Positions 31,714 to 40,284 of a stretch of 64,000 nt of DNA are shown one piece after another. Both the position numbers and the translations under genes were made by a program. The DNA comes from DATATV01 sp035551355 (GTDB lineage: Bacteria > Actinomycetota > Actinomycetes > Mycobacteriales > Pseudonocardiaceae), in the NCBI GenBank assembly GCA_035551355.1, contig DASZNF010000108.1:62001-126000 (forward strand), given 5' to 3'. Position 1 is the first letter of the stretch, and each line of letters begins with the position of its first letter. Under the pieces are notes generated by a model. The model did no database searches, was not told the DNA's origin, and worked only from the letters and a program-made list of their open reading frames with translations.

Positions 31714-32694
31714 GTGACGGTGGCCACGATCTACGAGGTCGCCAAGCGGGCGGGTGTGTCGGCCTCGACCGTGTCGCGCGTCGTCAGCGGAGGTCGGCCG
31801 GTCAATCCGGATCTGGCCAAGAAGGTACTGAAGGCCGCCGCCGAACTGGGTTTCCGGCCCAACCGGGCGGCCCGCAATCTGCGGCTGCGCACCTCGACGA
31901 TCATCGCGCTGGTCATCCCGGACGTGGAGAACCCGTTCTTCACCTCGCTGGCCCGCGGGGTGGAGGATGTCGCGCTGCAGGCCGGGTACAACGTGGTGCT
32001 GTGCAACACCGACGAGGACCCCGCCAAGGAGGCCCGGTATCTGGAGGTGATCGAGGCCGACCGGATGGCCGGGGCGATCATCGCCAGCACCTCCGGCTCG
32101 GCCGGGCTGGCCCGGCTGGCCGAGACCGGCATGCCGCTGGTGGCGGTGGACCGCAAGGCGGCCGGGGTCGAGGTGGACACCGTGCTGGCGGACAACACCG
32201 ATCCGGCCCGGGAGGTCACCGCGCGGCTGCTGGCCGCCGGATACCGGAACCTGGCGTGTGTGGCCGGGCCGCTGGACGTGCCCTCGCTGGTGCAGCGGGT
32301 GGATGGATTCCGGGCGGCGATCGCCGGGGTGGCCGGGGTGCGGGCCACCGTGGTGGAGCACAAGTCGGCCCGGGTCGACGACGGCTTCCGCGCGGTGTCG
32401 GAGTTGCTGGCCGGGCCGGACCGGCCGGACGCGTTGTTCGCGATCAACAACACCCTCGCCCTGGGCGCGGTGCACGCGCTGCGGGATGCCGGGGTGGCGC
32501 CGGGCACGTTCGGGTTCGCCTCGTTCGGCATCGCGCCGTGGACCGAGGTGGTGGGCTGGCCGATGGTCACCGTGGAGCAGCCGACCCGGGAGCTGGGCAG
32601 CACCGCGGTCACCATGCTGCTGGAGCGGATGAACGGCGACCGGCAGCCGCCCCGCAACGTCACCCTCACGCCCGAGGTCATCGAAGTCCACTGA
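31714..32694 (+). CDS. LacI family transcriptional regulator
   Basis: 326 aa. The N-terminal HTH and hinge are 'TIYEVAKRAGVSASTVSRVV' and 'NRAARNLRLRTST'; the rest is a periplasmic-binding-type ligand domain ('VIPDVENPFFTSLARGVED'). Binds a sugar or polyol effector. GTG 31714 with AGGTAGG upstream; GTG 31720 also possible. Only three bases follow the GGDEF-EAL stop, but the dehydrogenase gene lies downstream with a LacI-like site (32760-32774) before it and is the likely target. Confidence 0.85.
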   Translation: MTVATIYEVAKRAGVSASTVSRVVSGGRPVNPDLAKKVLKAAAELGFRPNRAARNLRLRTSTIIALVIPDVENPFFTSLARGVEDVALQAGYNVVLCNTDEDPAKEARYLEVIEADRMAGAIIASTSGSAGLARLAETGMPLVAVDRKAAGVEVDTVLADNTDPAREVTARLLAAGYRNLACVAGPLDVPSLVQRVDGFRAAIAGVAGVRATVVEHKSARVDDGFRAVSELLAGPDRPDALFAINNTLALGAVHALRDAGVAPGTFGFASFGIAPWTEVVGWPMVTVEQPTRELGSTAVTMLLERMNGDRQPPRNVTLTPEVIEVH

Positions 32695-32759
32695 GGACGG
32701 TCATCCGCGGCCTGACGGTCGTTCGTTGACGTCGGTCCCGGCGCGGGGTTACCGTCGCT

Positions 32760-32774
32760 GGAAATCGATTGTCC
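32760..32774. promoter_or_regulatory. candidate LacI-type operator
   Basis: GGAAATCGATTGTCC contains the palindrome AATCGATT with the central CG typical of LacI-family sites and imperfect GGA/TCC flanks. It is 60 bases upstream of the dehydrogenase start. Confidence 0.5.
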
Positions 32775-32834
32775 AAAGAGTTCGATCAGTCATGACGGCC
32801 GAGATCGCGGCGACGGGGAAACGGAGGCAACCGC

Positions 32835-33833
32835 ATGCGGGCGCTGATCGTCGACCAACCGGGCGCGCTGCGGGCCGGCCAGGTACCCGATCCGGTCGCC
32901 GGACCGGACGAGGTGGTCGTGCGGGTCGACGCCTGCGGGATCTGCGGCACCGACCTGCACATCCTGGCCGGTGAGTTCCCGCCCGCGCCCTATCCGCTGG
33001 TGCCCGGGCACGAGTTCGCCGGGCGGATCGCCGCGGTGGGGCCGAAGGTCACCGGGCTTGACGAGGGCCAGCGGGTCGCGGTCGACCCGTCGCTGTTCTG
33101 CGGGCACTGCGCGGCCTGCCGGTCCGGGCGGGGCAACCTGTGCGAGTCCTGGGGCGCCACCGGGGACACCGTGAACGGCGCGTTCGCCGAACTGGTCGCC
33201 GTGCCCGCGGCCAACGCGTATGCCTTGCCCGACAACGTGTCCAGCTCCGCCGGCGCGCTGGTCGAGCCGCTGTCCTGTGCGGTGCACGGGGTGCGCAGGC
33301 TCGGCCCGGTGCTCGGCGAGTCGGTGCTGCTGGTCGGCGCGGGCACCATGGGCCTGCTGCTGCAACAGTTGGTGCAGGCGGCGGGCGCGAGCCGGGTGGT
33401 CGTGGTGGATCGCAACACCGAGCGGCTGGCCACCGCGGCCGGCCTCGGCGCGACCGCGGTGACCACCTCGGTGGGCGAGCTCAACGGCGAGAAGTTCGAC
33501 GCCGCGGTGGACGTCACCGGGGTGCCCTCGGCGATCGAGGGCGCGCTGTCCGCGGTGTGCCGCGGCGGCCGGCTGCTGGTGTTCGGGGTGGCCGCGGCCG
33601 ACGCGCTGATCAACGTGTCGCCGTTCCGGGTCTACAACGACGAGATCAGCATCGTCGGCTCGATGGCGGTGCTCAACAGCTACGGCGCCGCGCTGGAACT
33701 GGTGGCCTCCGGGCAGATCTCGGTCGACTCGCTGGTCACCGCGGCGTACTCGCTGGACGAGTACGAGCAGGCATTCACCGCGGTGCGATCCGGCGAGGGC
33801 ATCAAAACCCAGATCGTCCCCACCGGAAAATAG
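32835..33833 (+). CDS. zinc-dependent medium-chain (sugar alcohol) dehydrogenase
   Basis: 332 aa. Catalytic zinc ligands sit in 'CGICGTDLH' and 'PGHEFAG'; the structural zinc loop is 'CGHCAACRSGRGNLC'. 'LLVGAGTMGLLLQQ' is the NAD-binding glycine motif. The pattern is closest to L-iditol/sorbitol or threonine dehydrogenases, which oxidise polyols to ketoses. ATG 32835 with GGAGG at good spacing. A LacI gene just upstream and a palindrome in the promoter region indicate substrate-induced expression. The polyol is not known. Confidence 0.85.
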   Translation: MRALIVDQPGALRAGQVPDPVAGPDEVVVRVDACGICGTDLHILAGEFPPAPYPLVPGHEFAGRIAAVGPKVTGLDEGQRVAVDPSLFCGHCAACRSGRGNLCESWGATGDTVNGAFAELVAVPAANAYALPDNVSSSAGALVEPLSCAVHGVRRLGPVLGESVLLVGAGTMGLLLQQLVQAAGASRVVVVDRNTERLATAAGLGATAVTTSVGELNGEKFDAAVDVTGVPSAIEGALSAVCRGGRLLVFGVAAADALINVSPFRVYNDEISIVGSMAVLNSYGAALELVASGQISVDSLVTAAYSLDEYEQAFTAVRSGEGIKTQIVPTGK

Positions 33834-33901
33834 CCGCGGCCGCGCCCACCGGCCAGGCACCCGGCTCCAGCCGTGATCGGCCCTGCCGGTAGGAGTCCAC
33901 A

Positions 33902-34051
33902 GTGGACTGTGTGGTGAAAGCCAGGACGCGCGAGGAACGGGAGGCGTTCAGCCGGATGCGCATCGCCGAGGGCGGCCGGTTGTCCAGGTACTGTCCGCTG
34001 GACGCCGAGGCCGAGCTGGAGTACCAGCGCCGGCGCACCACACGTAGCTGA
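33902..34051 (+). CDS. 49-aa small basic/acidic protein
   Basis: Begins at GTG 33902, six bases after AGGAG. The sequence is charged and helical ('KARTREEREAFSRMRIAEG', ending 'EAELEYQRRRTTRS'). No family known. Codon third positions are mostly G/C as in real genes, and the spacing from the dehydrogenase (68 bases) and GNAT gene (43 bases) suits a small cistron. It is short, so it could still be chance. Confidence 0.45.
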   Translation: MDCVVKARTREEREAFSRMRIAEGGRLSRYCPLDAEAELEYQRRRTTRS

Positions 34052-34094
34052 TTGGCGGGCCGCCGGGCCGGCCGGCGCGGCTATTCTCGGGAAC

Positions 34095-34589
34095 ATGGTT
34101 CCGCAGCATCGGAATTCCGGCGCCGGCGCCGAGGCAACCGACCAGGATGTCTCGATCCGGGTGGCGAATCCGGCCGATCTGGCCGAGTTGCACGCCCTGG
34201 ACACCGCGGTGTTCGGTGAGCTGGCCTACCCGTTCTTCGTGCTGCGCCAGTCGATGGACGTGCAGTACGGGTGCTGGCTGGTGGCCGAGCACCGCAGTAG
34301 GATGCTGGGCTATTCCTACGGGGTTCCGACCATGGATCGCCGCACCGGCTGGCTGCTGGGGCTGGGCGTGCGGCCGGAATTCCGCCGGCGCGGGTTCGGC
34401 CTGCGGCTGACCGCCGAATCCCTGGCTGCGTTGCGCACCTTCGGGGTGCGCACCGCCCGGCTGACCGTGCACCCGGGCAACGCGGTCGCGCTCGGCCTCT
34501 ACCGCCGGCTGCACTTCACCGTCGAGCAACGAGTCCGCGACTATCTCGGCCCGGGCGAGGACCGGTTGCTCATGGCCAGGACTGTCTGA
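34095..34589 (+). CDS. GNAT family N-acetyltransferase
   Basis: 164 aa. The acetyl-CoA loop is 'GVRPEFRRRGFGLRLTAESL' (R/Q-x-x-G-x-G/A type) after 'GWLLGLGV', and 'LTVHPGNAVALGLYRRLHF' is the closing motif B region. It moves acetyl from acetyl-CoA to an amine on a protein, antibiotic or small molecule; the substrate is not predictable. ATG 34095. It overlaps the convergent membrane-protein gene by 20 bases, so the two messages can pair at their ends. Confidence 0.85.
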   Translation: MVPQHRNSGAGAEATDQDVSIRVANPADLAELHALDTAVFGELAYPFFVLRQSMDVQYGCWLVAEHRSRMLGYSYGVPTMDRRTGWLLGLGVRPEFRRRGFGLRLTAESLAALRTFGVRTARLTVHPGNAVALGLYRRLHFTVEQRVRDYLGPGEDRLLMARTV

Positions 34590-35547
34590 CCGACGGTTTC
34601 TCCGGCAGCGCGGTCGCGTTGTCCCACAACTCGGCGAACGTGTTGCGCCGGTCGGCCACCAGGTTGCGGTCTAGCACGAGCTGGGTGTGCGAGATCAGCG
34701 AACCGGTGTACTCGGTGCCCGCGTCCGGCGTGACCTCGTAACTGAGCTGGTTGTCGAACAGGATGAAATCCGAGCACAGCAACGACGGCGGCAGCCGGGT
34801 GTCGTAGAGCAGCCGCACCTCGATGCCCAGCTGGGCCTGCTCGTAACAGGCGCGCAGCGCCTCCGGGCGGCGTTCCAGTTCGTGCCGGGCGATGACGAAC
34901 ACCCGGCGTACCCGCACGTTGCGGCGCACCGCCTCGTACTGCAACTGCAGATACCGGTGGCCCAGATCCGAACCCCAGAAGCCGTCGGAGTTGGTGTCGT
35001 CGCCTGCGTCCACCGCGGGCAGGCTGACCGCGTCGATGCTCTGCTCGGCGCTGCGCGACAGGGACAGCAGCCAGTTGCGGTCCTCGCCCTCGTAACTGAG
35101 GTGCCGGGCGGCCAGCCCGTGCAGGAAATAGGCCAACTGATCGATTTCCAGTTGCACGAAGCGTGCCACCAGTGGTGGCACGCCCGGTCCGATCTCGGTG
35201 GCTTTTCGTACCAGGAGGGTGATCGCGTCGGTTTTCAGTCCGGTCGATTCCACCTCCGCGAACAGTTCGGTCGCCTCGCTCACCTTGCGGAATCCGCGTT
35301 GCACCGCCTCTCTGGTGTTGTTCGCGTGCTCGGTCTGCCGGGACTCGATGGCGGCGAGCCGGTGATCGACGTCGACGAGGAACTGCACGATCAGGATGAC
35401 CGCGCCCACCCCGGCCGAGGTGACCAGCTGCACCGCTGTCGAGGAGAACAACAGATTGGTCAGGGGAAACGACAGCGCCCCGACCAGACCGGTGACGACG
35501 ATCTTGCGCACCACCGAGTGCGCCCCACTGTTGAGTATCACTTGCAC
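34570..35547 (-). CDS. membrane-anchored protein, sixth gene of SCO2521-2525-type operon
   Basis: 325 aa, function unknown. Two membrane helices (about residues 13-57) are followed by a helical stretch and a soluble domain of about 200 aa. The segment 'LGHRYLQLQYEAVRRNVRVRR', then 'VFVIARHELERRPEALRACYEQAQLGIEVRLL', resembles inactive phospholipase-D-like or ligand-sensing domains of actinomycetes, but no HKD motif is present. It starts at GTG 35547 after AGGGG, 39 bases behind the SCO2521-type gene on the same strand, so it likely belongs to that operon and could hold its products at the membrane. Confidence 0.6.
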   Translation of the reverse strand: MQVILNSGAHSVVRKIVVTGLVGALSFPLTNLLFSSTAVQLVTSAGVGAVILIVQFLVDVDHRLAAIESRQTEHANNTREAVQRGFRKVSEATELFAEVESTGLKTDAITLLVRKATEIGPGVPPLVARFVQLEIDQLAYFLHGLAARHLSYEGEDRNWLLSLSRSAEQSIDAVSLPAVDAGDDTNSDGFWGSDLGHRYLQLQYEAVRRNVRVRRVFVIARHELERRPEALRACYEQAQLGIEVRLLYDTRLPPSLLCSDFILFDNQLSYEVTPDAGTEYTGSLISHTQLVLDRNLVADRRNTFAELWDNATALPEKPSVRQSWP

Positions 35548-35586
35548 GCGCCCCTACGTGTCTGTGACCGAAATCTTCGGAGTTTC

Positions 35587-36513
35587 TCAAGAATTCCGCA
35601 TCGCGGCCAGAGTGTGTAGGGCGAGTTGGTCCCGAATTCGGTCGCGGTTGACCGACCACTGTTTGGTGAATCCCGCCTGCCGCTCCAGTCCCTCCCACAA
35701 CGGCAGCAACGCCGGCGCCACGTGCGCGCCGGGCATCCACAGGTGCAGCAGGTGGTCGACGGCCGGACGAAGCCGGACGAACGCCGCGTGCCCGGCCGAG
35801 TCCAGGTCGCTGCGCTCCACCAGGGTCAGCAGGGTGGACAGGGCCCAGTCGTGCAGCGCCAGGTTCTCGCAGAAGCCCTGCACGTCCTCGGCCGCCGCAG
35901 CGGGCAGCCGCAGGCGCAGCGTGCGGATGGTGTCGTCGACCACGGTGAACTCGCAGGCCGGTGCCGTGCCCTCGGCGGCGGCCTCGGCGGTGAGCTCGGC
36001 CGACCAGCGCAGCCGGATTCGTTTGGCCCGCAACGGAGTGACGTGGTCCAGCCGGGCCGACAACTGCACCGAGCCGACCAGCCGGTCGGCCACCGCACCC
36101 AGATCGATGCTCGCCCCCGGCGTGCTCGCGGCCAGGAACCCGGTGACGGCGTCGGCCGTGGTCAGTTTCCCGATCGCCTGCACCACCCCGGGCCGGGCCA
36201 GATAATGCGCCCACGGCAATCGCCGGTCGGCCTCGGCCCGTTCCAGCCGGACCCGGGTAGAACCCTGCAACACCCGGCCACCGGTGACCACCGCCCGCGC
36301 GCCAATGGTGCCGATGCCGCGGCAGCGTTTCTGCGTGGGCAACGGGCAGTCCACGCCGGTGAACCGGGTCGGCGACACCGCGTGCGGCACCGGCCGGTCC
36401 GAGCGCCGGACCGGCTCGCCCTCCACCAGCGCCAGCAGCGCGGCCACCGTGCTGCGGTCCAGCGCCCGGGAATGCTGCAGCACACAGGTCCGGATCTCAC
36501 CCAGGATCAGCAC
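35587..36513 (-). CDS. SCO2521 family protein
   Basis: 308 aa, no characterised function. The opening 'LILGEIRTCVLQHSRALDR' and the paired 'VRRSDRPVPHAVSP', 'RCRGIGTIGARAVVTGGRVLQGSTRV' are what I recall of the SCO2521 family, which is always encoded with the SCO2522-2525 genes. The protein has no membrane helix and shows mixed strands and helices. GTG 36513 has a very strong site (GGAGGAGG) seven bases upstream, 32 bases after the previous stop. Family name is from memory; the role is unknown. Confidence 0.65.
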   Translation of the reverse strand: MLILGEIRTCVLQHSRALDRSTVAALLALVEGEPVRRSDRPVPHAVSPTRFTGVDCPLPTQKRCRGIGTIGARAVVTGGRVLQGSTRVRLERAEADRRLPWAHYLARPGVVQAIGKLTTADAVTGFLAASTPGASIDLGAVADRLVGSVQLSARLDHVTPLRAKRIRLRWSAELTAEAAAEGTAPACEFTVVDDTIRTLRLRLPAAAAEDVQGFCENLALHDWALSTLLTLVERSDLDSAGHAAFVRLRPAVDHLLHLWMPGAHVAPALLPLWEGLERQAGFTKQWSVNRDRIRDQLALHTLAAMRNS

Positions 36514-36545
36514 CGACCCACCTCCTCCCGGATCGATCGGGCCGG

Positions 36546-37532
36546 TCAGAACCCGTTGAACAGCACGTAATCCACCCGATCGGTCAGGTCCGGCGACACG
36601 GTAAGCCCGTCCCGTTCGCTGCGTTCGACCAGCTGGTCGAGCAGTTCCGGTTGCGGCGCGATCTGGTCCAGGATCACCCGCACCGCGTGCTCGGTGGCCA
36701 GAAACCGGCCGGGCAGCAGGGAAAGACTGTGGTAGGCGCAGAACGGCGCCGCGTTCTCGCGCAACTTCACCACCGGCGGCAACTCCTCCCAGCGGTCCGG
36801 GAATCCGTCGGTCAACGTCTTGGGGTGCACCACGTTCGCCCCCTCGTGACGCAGCATGCCCAGCCGCAACAACTGCCACACCGCGGCCAGGAACGCGCAC
36901 GAGTACACCCGTCGTCCGCCCTTGTCGTGCCAGAGCTCGACATCCAGGAACACCGAGTGGTTGCGGGCGCCGATCTCGGCCGGCGGCGCCCAGCCGCCGC
37001 GGCGGCCCATCGCCTCGTGGCCCTGCTCGTGCGGCGAGCGCTGCCCGTTGCACAGCCAGCCCGACTCCAGCACGGTCGGCCGGGAGCCGTTGGTCTCCGG
37101 CGCGGGCATCGCGGTCAGCCGGGTGGCCACCAACCGGGCCAGCGGCACGCCATCGGCCTCGGCGCAGGCCGATTCCCTTGCCAGATAGTCGATCTCCAGT
37201 CCGTGCGCACTCGCGGCCGCCTGCAACTGCGGCAACACCTCGGCCGGGGAGGAGAACTGGGTGAAGTAGTCGTCGATGAGAAAACAGGTGCTCACCCGCG
37301 GTGTCCGCCCGGCCGACCGAACCCGTTGCGGCACAACGGAACTGTTCGCCGCCGCGGCCCACGGCGCGACCCGGGCGAACTGGTCGGCCAGCCGGGCCGG
37401 CCCGGCCGCGAAATCCTCCATGTACAGGTGGCCCAGCTCGATGGACAGGTGCGCCAGCGGAATCTGCTCCACCCGCGGTTCGGCGGTCAGCTCGTGGAAC
37501 GTGGCCGCCGGTTCGCTCACGCGCTCTGCCAT
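36546..37532 (-). CDS. SCO2522 family protein
   Basis: 328 aa, soluble. 'IPLAHLSIELGHLYMEDF', 'FLIDDYFTQFSSPAEVLP', 'SGWLCNGQRSPHE' and 'YHSLSLLPGRFLATEHAVRVIL' give conserved-looking aromatic and charged positions, as in enzymes or binding proteins, but no known active site. The ATG at 37532 lies inside the preceding P-loop gene (16-base overlap), so both are translated together. Placed as SCO2522-like from order and size in the cluster. Function unknown. Confidence 0.6.
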   Translation of the reverse strand: MAERVSEPAATFHELTAEPRVEQIPLAHLSIELGHLYMEDFAAGPARLADQFARVAPWAAAANSSVVPQRVRSAGRTPRVSTCFLIDDYFTQFSSPAEVLPQLQAAASAHGLEIDYLARESACAEADGVPLARLVATRLTAMPAPETNGSRPTVLESGWLCNGQRSPHEQGHEAMGRRGGWAPPAEIGARNHSVFLDVELWHDKGGRRVYSCAFLAAVWQLLRLGMLRHEGANVVHPKTLTDGFPDRWEELPPVVKLRENAAPFCAYHSLSLLPGRFLATEHAVRVILDQIAPQPELLDQLVERSERDGLTVSPDLTDRVDYVLFNGF

Positions 37533-38434
37533 GCCTCGTCCTCGGTCAGCCGCCGGGCCAGCCGGTCGAACGACTCCAAGGTGGCGGCGTTGGCCACCTG
37601 CTTGGCGGTCACGTCGGTGTCGGTGATCAGCTGCTCGCGCCACTGCAACACCGGATCCATCGGGGTGTACCCGAGCACCACGCTCTTGCCCAGCTGGTGA
37701 CGGCGCGCCCGGTCCTGCAGGTCCCGGTCGCAGTCCTGGCGCCACATCGCCTGCGCGGGCGGGCTGGCCGCCAGTTCGGGGGAGTTGAGGTCGACCACGG
37801 CGGTGCGCACGAACCGCACGGCATCGCGCAGCCGGCCGGCGTCGTGCCCGTAGGAAACCCCGGTCTTGAGCACTCCGTGCTCGCCGAACACCAGATCCGA
37901 TGCGGCCACGATGTGCTGGCGGGTCCACCGGTGATACACCATCCACCGGGTCGGGATGCCGATCAGTTCCGGGCGGCTGGTCACCGCGAGCACCGCGTCC
38001 AGCGCGTGTGACCGCCCGGCGCTCAGATCGACGAAGCAGAATTCGAATTCCTCCTGCAGCCGCAGGAAAAGTTCGGTGCACCGGCCCAGCACGTGCTCGC
38101 CCAGCGGGAACTCCCCGCCGCCCCGGTCGCCCGGGAACAGGGTGAGCGTGCCCGCGTTGTGCAGCCCGGAGCGCAGGTTGCGCCGGTCGGACTGGGTCCA
38201 CACGTCCAGCCGGGCCGGCTCGGCGCACGTGCCGCGCAGAAAGGAATGCAGCCCGGGCCGGGTGACTCCGGTCTCCGCGGTCACGATCTCGAAAATGGCG
38301 CCCGCGGTCGGCGATCCGAAATCGAAATCCAGATAGCACACGTCGTCGCCCTGGCAGGCTCGCCGATAGGCCAGGTTGCAGCTGGTCACCGAGCGGCCGG
38401 TGCCGCCCTTGTCCGACAGCGCGAAGATCAGCAT
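37517..38434 (-). CDS. SCO2523 family variant P-loop ATPase (ParA/MinD-like)
   Basis: 305 aa. The N-terminus 'MLIFALSDKGGTGRSVTS' is a deviant Walker A of the SIMIBI class: it keeps the first Lys (K9) but has Arg14 where the usual second Lys of KGGxGK sits. 'DVCYLDFDFGSPTAG' and 'FEFCFVDLSAGRSHALD' fit switch I and Walker B. ParA/MinD relatives switch on membranes or DNA to position partners. Here the changed Lys may weaken hydrolysis. It starts two bases after the 613-aa gene and overlaps the SCO2522-type gene. Confidence 0.75.
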   Translation of the reverse strand: MLIFALSDKGGTGRSVTSCNLAYRRACQGDDVCYLDFDFGSPTAGAIFEIVTAETGVTRPGLHSFLRGTCAEPARLDVWTQSDRRNLRSGLHNAGTLTLFPGDRGGGEFPLGEHVLGRCTELFLRLQEEFEFCFVDLSAGRSHALDAVLAVTSRPELIGIPTRWMVYHRWTRQHIVAASDLVFGEHGVLKTGVSYGHDAGRLRDAVRFVRTAVVDLNSPELAASPPAQAMWRQDCDRDLQDRARRHQLGKSVVLGYTPMDPVLQWREQLITDTDVTAKQVANAATLESFDRLARRLTEDEAWQSA

Positions 38435-38436
38435 CG

Positions 38437-40278
38437 TCACACGATCCTTGCCGCGTCCTGCCGGGCCACGGTCAGCTCGTCCAGCGCGCGCAACGCCTCC
38501 GAGGCCAGCGCGTTCGCGGTGCCTGGGCGTTCGCGCAGAACCATGCGGGCCCGGCCGAGCATGGTTTCGATGCGCAACAGGGTGCGGTGTATCGCCGACC
38601 CGTTCTCCCCGCCCGCCTCCAGCTGGTACTGGCTGAACAGATGCTCGGCCTCGCCGAGCAGATCGGTCGCGGTCTCGATCAGGCTGGGAGAGATGATCGG
38701 CGGCTGGCTGACCGTGCGGGCCGCGGTGATCAGGCATTCGATCATCCGCTCGGTCATGTACCAGGACGGCAGCTCCGCGTTCGCGGTGACCTTGGGGAAC
38801 AGCGCGCTCGGATCGTCCCACAGCCCGGCCGACGTGCCCGTGCTGATCCGCCGCTGCCACATGTGCCCCAGCGCGTCCTCGGCCACGGCCAGCAACCGGT
38901 CCCGGGCCACGATGTTGCGGGACAGCCCGGCCGCCCGCAGCGTGCGCTTGAGCAGCAGCGCGGCGAAGTCGGTGACCTGCCAGGAGATCCGCGGCGCGTC
39001 CGCTTTGCCGCCGCTGAGTCCCAGTCGCACACCGGGGAAGTGCAGTCCGATGGAGGGGTCGCCCTCGGCGAACCGGCGGTTGATCCGCCCGCGCACCGCC
39101 AGCTCCTCCAGTACCGCGACGGTGCGGGTCAGGTCGTCGTCGGTGGCCCGGCGGGTGAGCAGTTCCTGCAGCACCACCGCGACGACCAGCAGACTGAAGT
39201 AGTCCGATTCCACGTTGTCCGTGGTGCGCCAGGGAATGTCCTCCAGCGGCCAGCGTCCCGAAGTGGCCCGGGCGACCGCCGACCAGTAGCCCATGGTGAG
39301 GTCCCAGCGCAGTTGCAGCGCCTGCGCCAGCCGCTGCTGTTCGGCGTTGAGCAGGCCCAGCACCCGGGAGCGTTCACTGGACAGGTCGGCGATGCTGTCG
39401 ATGGCGACCACGGTGAAATACAGGTAGGGCGCACCGAGGGCGACGCCCGCCGGTTGCTCGCCCACCGATTCCGGGGTCTCGATGACCGGCGCGTCCTCCA
39501 CCACGCCCCAGGAGAAGCCGCACTCGAACAACATGTTCTCGTCGTCGAGGCGCTCGTCCTGGCTCACGCCCAGCACCGCGTCGCGCAGACTGGCCCGGAC
39601 CTCCTGCAACCGCCGGTTCAACTCGGCCAGCACCATCCGGTCGCTCTGCCCGCTCTGGTTGAGGGTGCGGACCAGCGCCCGGCCGTAGGAGGAGGCCGGT
39701 TTGAAGACGTTGACCGCGAAACTGCGCAGCAGCCCGATCATCGCCGCGGTCAGCCGGGTGCTGGTGACCTCCTCCAGTTCTTCCAGCTCACGCCTGGTTT
39801 CCTGGCGGGTCACCGAACGCGCGAAAACCTTGAGAAAACCGAGCGTGGCCAGGCTCAGCGAGATCGAGGTGGCGAACGAGTCCACCACGTCCAGACTGCG
39901 TTGTTCCGGCGTCAGCTCGACGTCCGGATCGGCCGGCTGGAAATAACTGCCACCGGCGAAGATCGGGGTGCCCGATTCCGAGGTGTAGGTCCGCATGTAC
40001 TCGCCGATGACCTTCACCAGCAGGCGCGGAATCTCCCGCGCGTCGCCCATCAGCTTGAGCGCGGTGAGCACGTCCTCGGCCGTCTCGTCCGGCGCGTCGA
40101 GGCCGAAGATGCTCACCTCCGCGGCCGGATACATCAGGCACAGCAACTGTTCCGCGTCGCTGATGGAGTTGCGTCCGTCCCGTCCGCCCCAGGACCAGCG
40201 CTCGTGTTCCTCCCGCCGGGAGAACCGGGCCACCGCCTGCCACACGTCCAGCGTCTGTTGCCGCGGTTGAATTCTCAA
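38437..40278 (-). CDS. SCO2524 family protein
   Basis: 613 aa, largest gene of the operon, function unknown. Mostly helical, with few cysteines (residues 48 and 253 regions and one near the end). Segments such as 'RFSRREEHERWSWGGRDG', 'SDAEQLLCLMYPAAEVSIF' and 'YLYFTVVAIDSIADL' are not from any family I can name. Hydrophobic runs ('FATSISLSLATLGFLKVFA', 'YFSLLVVAVVLQELL') could be amphipathic or membrane-contacting. The stop is two bases from the P-loop start. Likely the scaffold or client of that ATPase; inference only. Confidence 0.6.
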   Translation of the reverse strand: MRIQPRQQTLDVWQAVARFSRREEHERWSWGGRDGRNSISDAEQLLCLMYPAAEVSIFGLDAPDETAEDVLTALKLMGDAREIPRLLVKVIGEYMRTYTSESGTPIFAGGSYFQPADPDVELTPEQRSLDVVDSFATSISLSLATLGFLKVFARSVTRQETRRELEELEEVTSTRLTAAMIGLLRSFAVNVFKPASSYGRALVRTLNQSGQSDRMVLAELNRRLQEVRASLRDAVLGVSQDERLDDENMLFECGFSWGVVEDAPVIETPESVGEQPAGVALGAPYLYFTVVAIDSIADLSSERSRVLGLLNAEQQRLAQALQLRWDLTMGYWSAVARATSGRWPLEDIPWRTTDNVESDYFSLLVVAVVLQELLTRRATDDDLTRTVAVLEELAVRGRINRRFAEGDPSIGLHFPGVRLGLSGGKADAPRISWQVTDFAALLLKRTLRAAGLSRNIVARDRLLAVAEDALGHMWQRRISTGTSAGLWDDPSALFPKVTANAELPSWYMTERMIECLITAARTVSQPPIISPSLIETATDLLGEAEHLFSQYQLEAGGENGSAIHRTLLRIETMLGRARMVLRERPGTANALASEALRALDELTVARQDAARIV

Positions 40279-40284
40279 TTTGCA

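Noticed and set aside
29263..32691. 1142-codon minus-strand frame opposite GGDEF-EAL and LacI genes
   Set aside because: His/Arg/Gly-rich antisense composition and no start signal.
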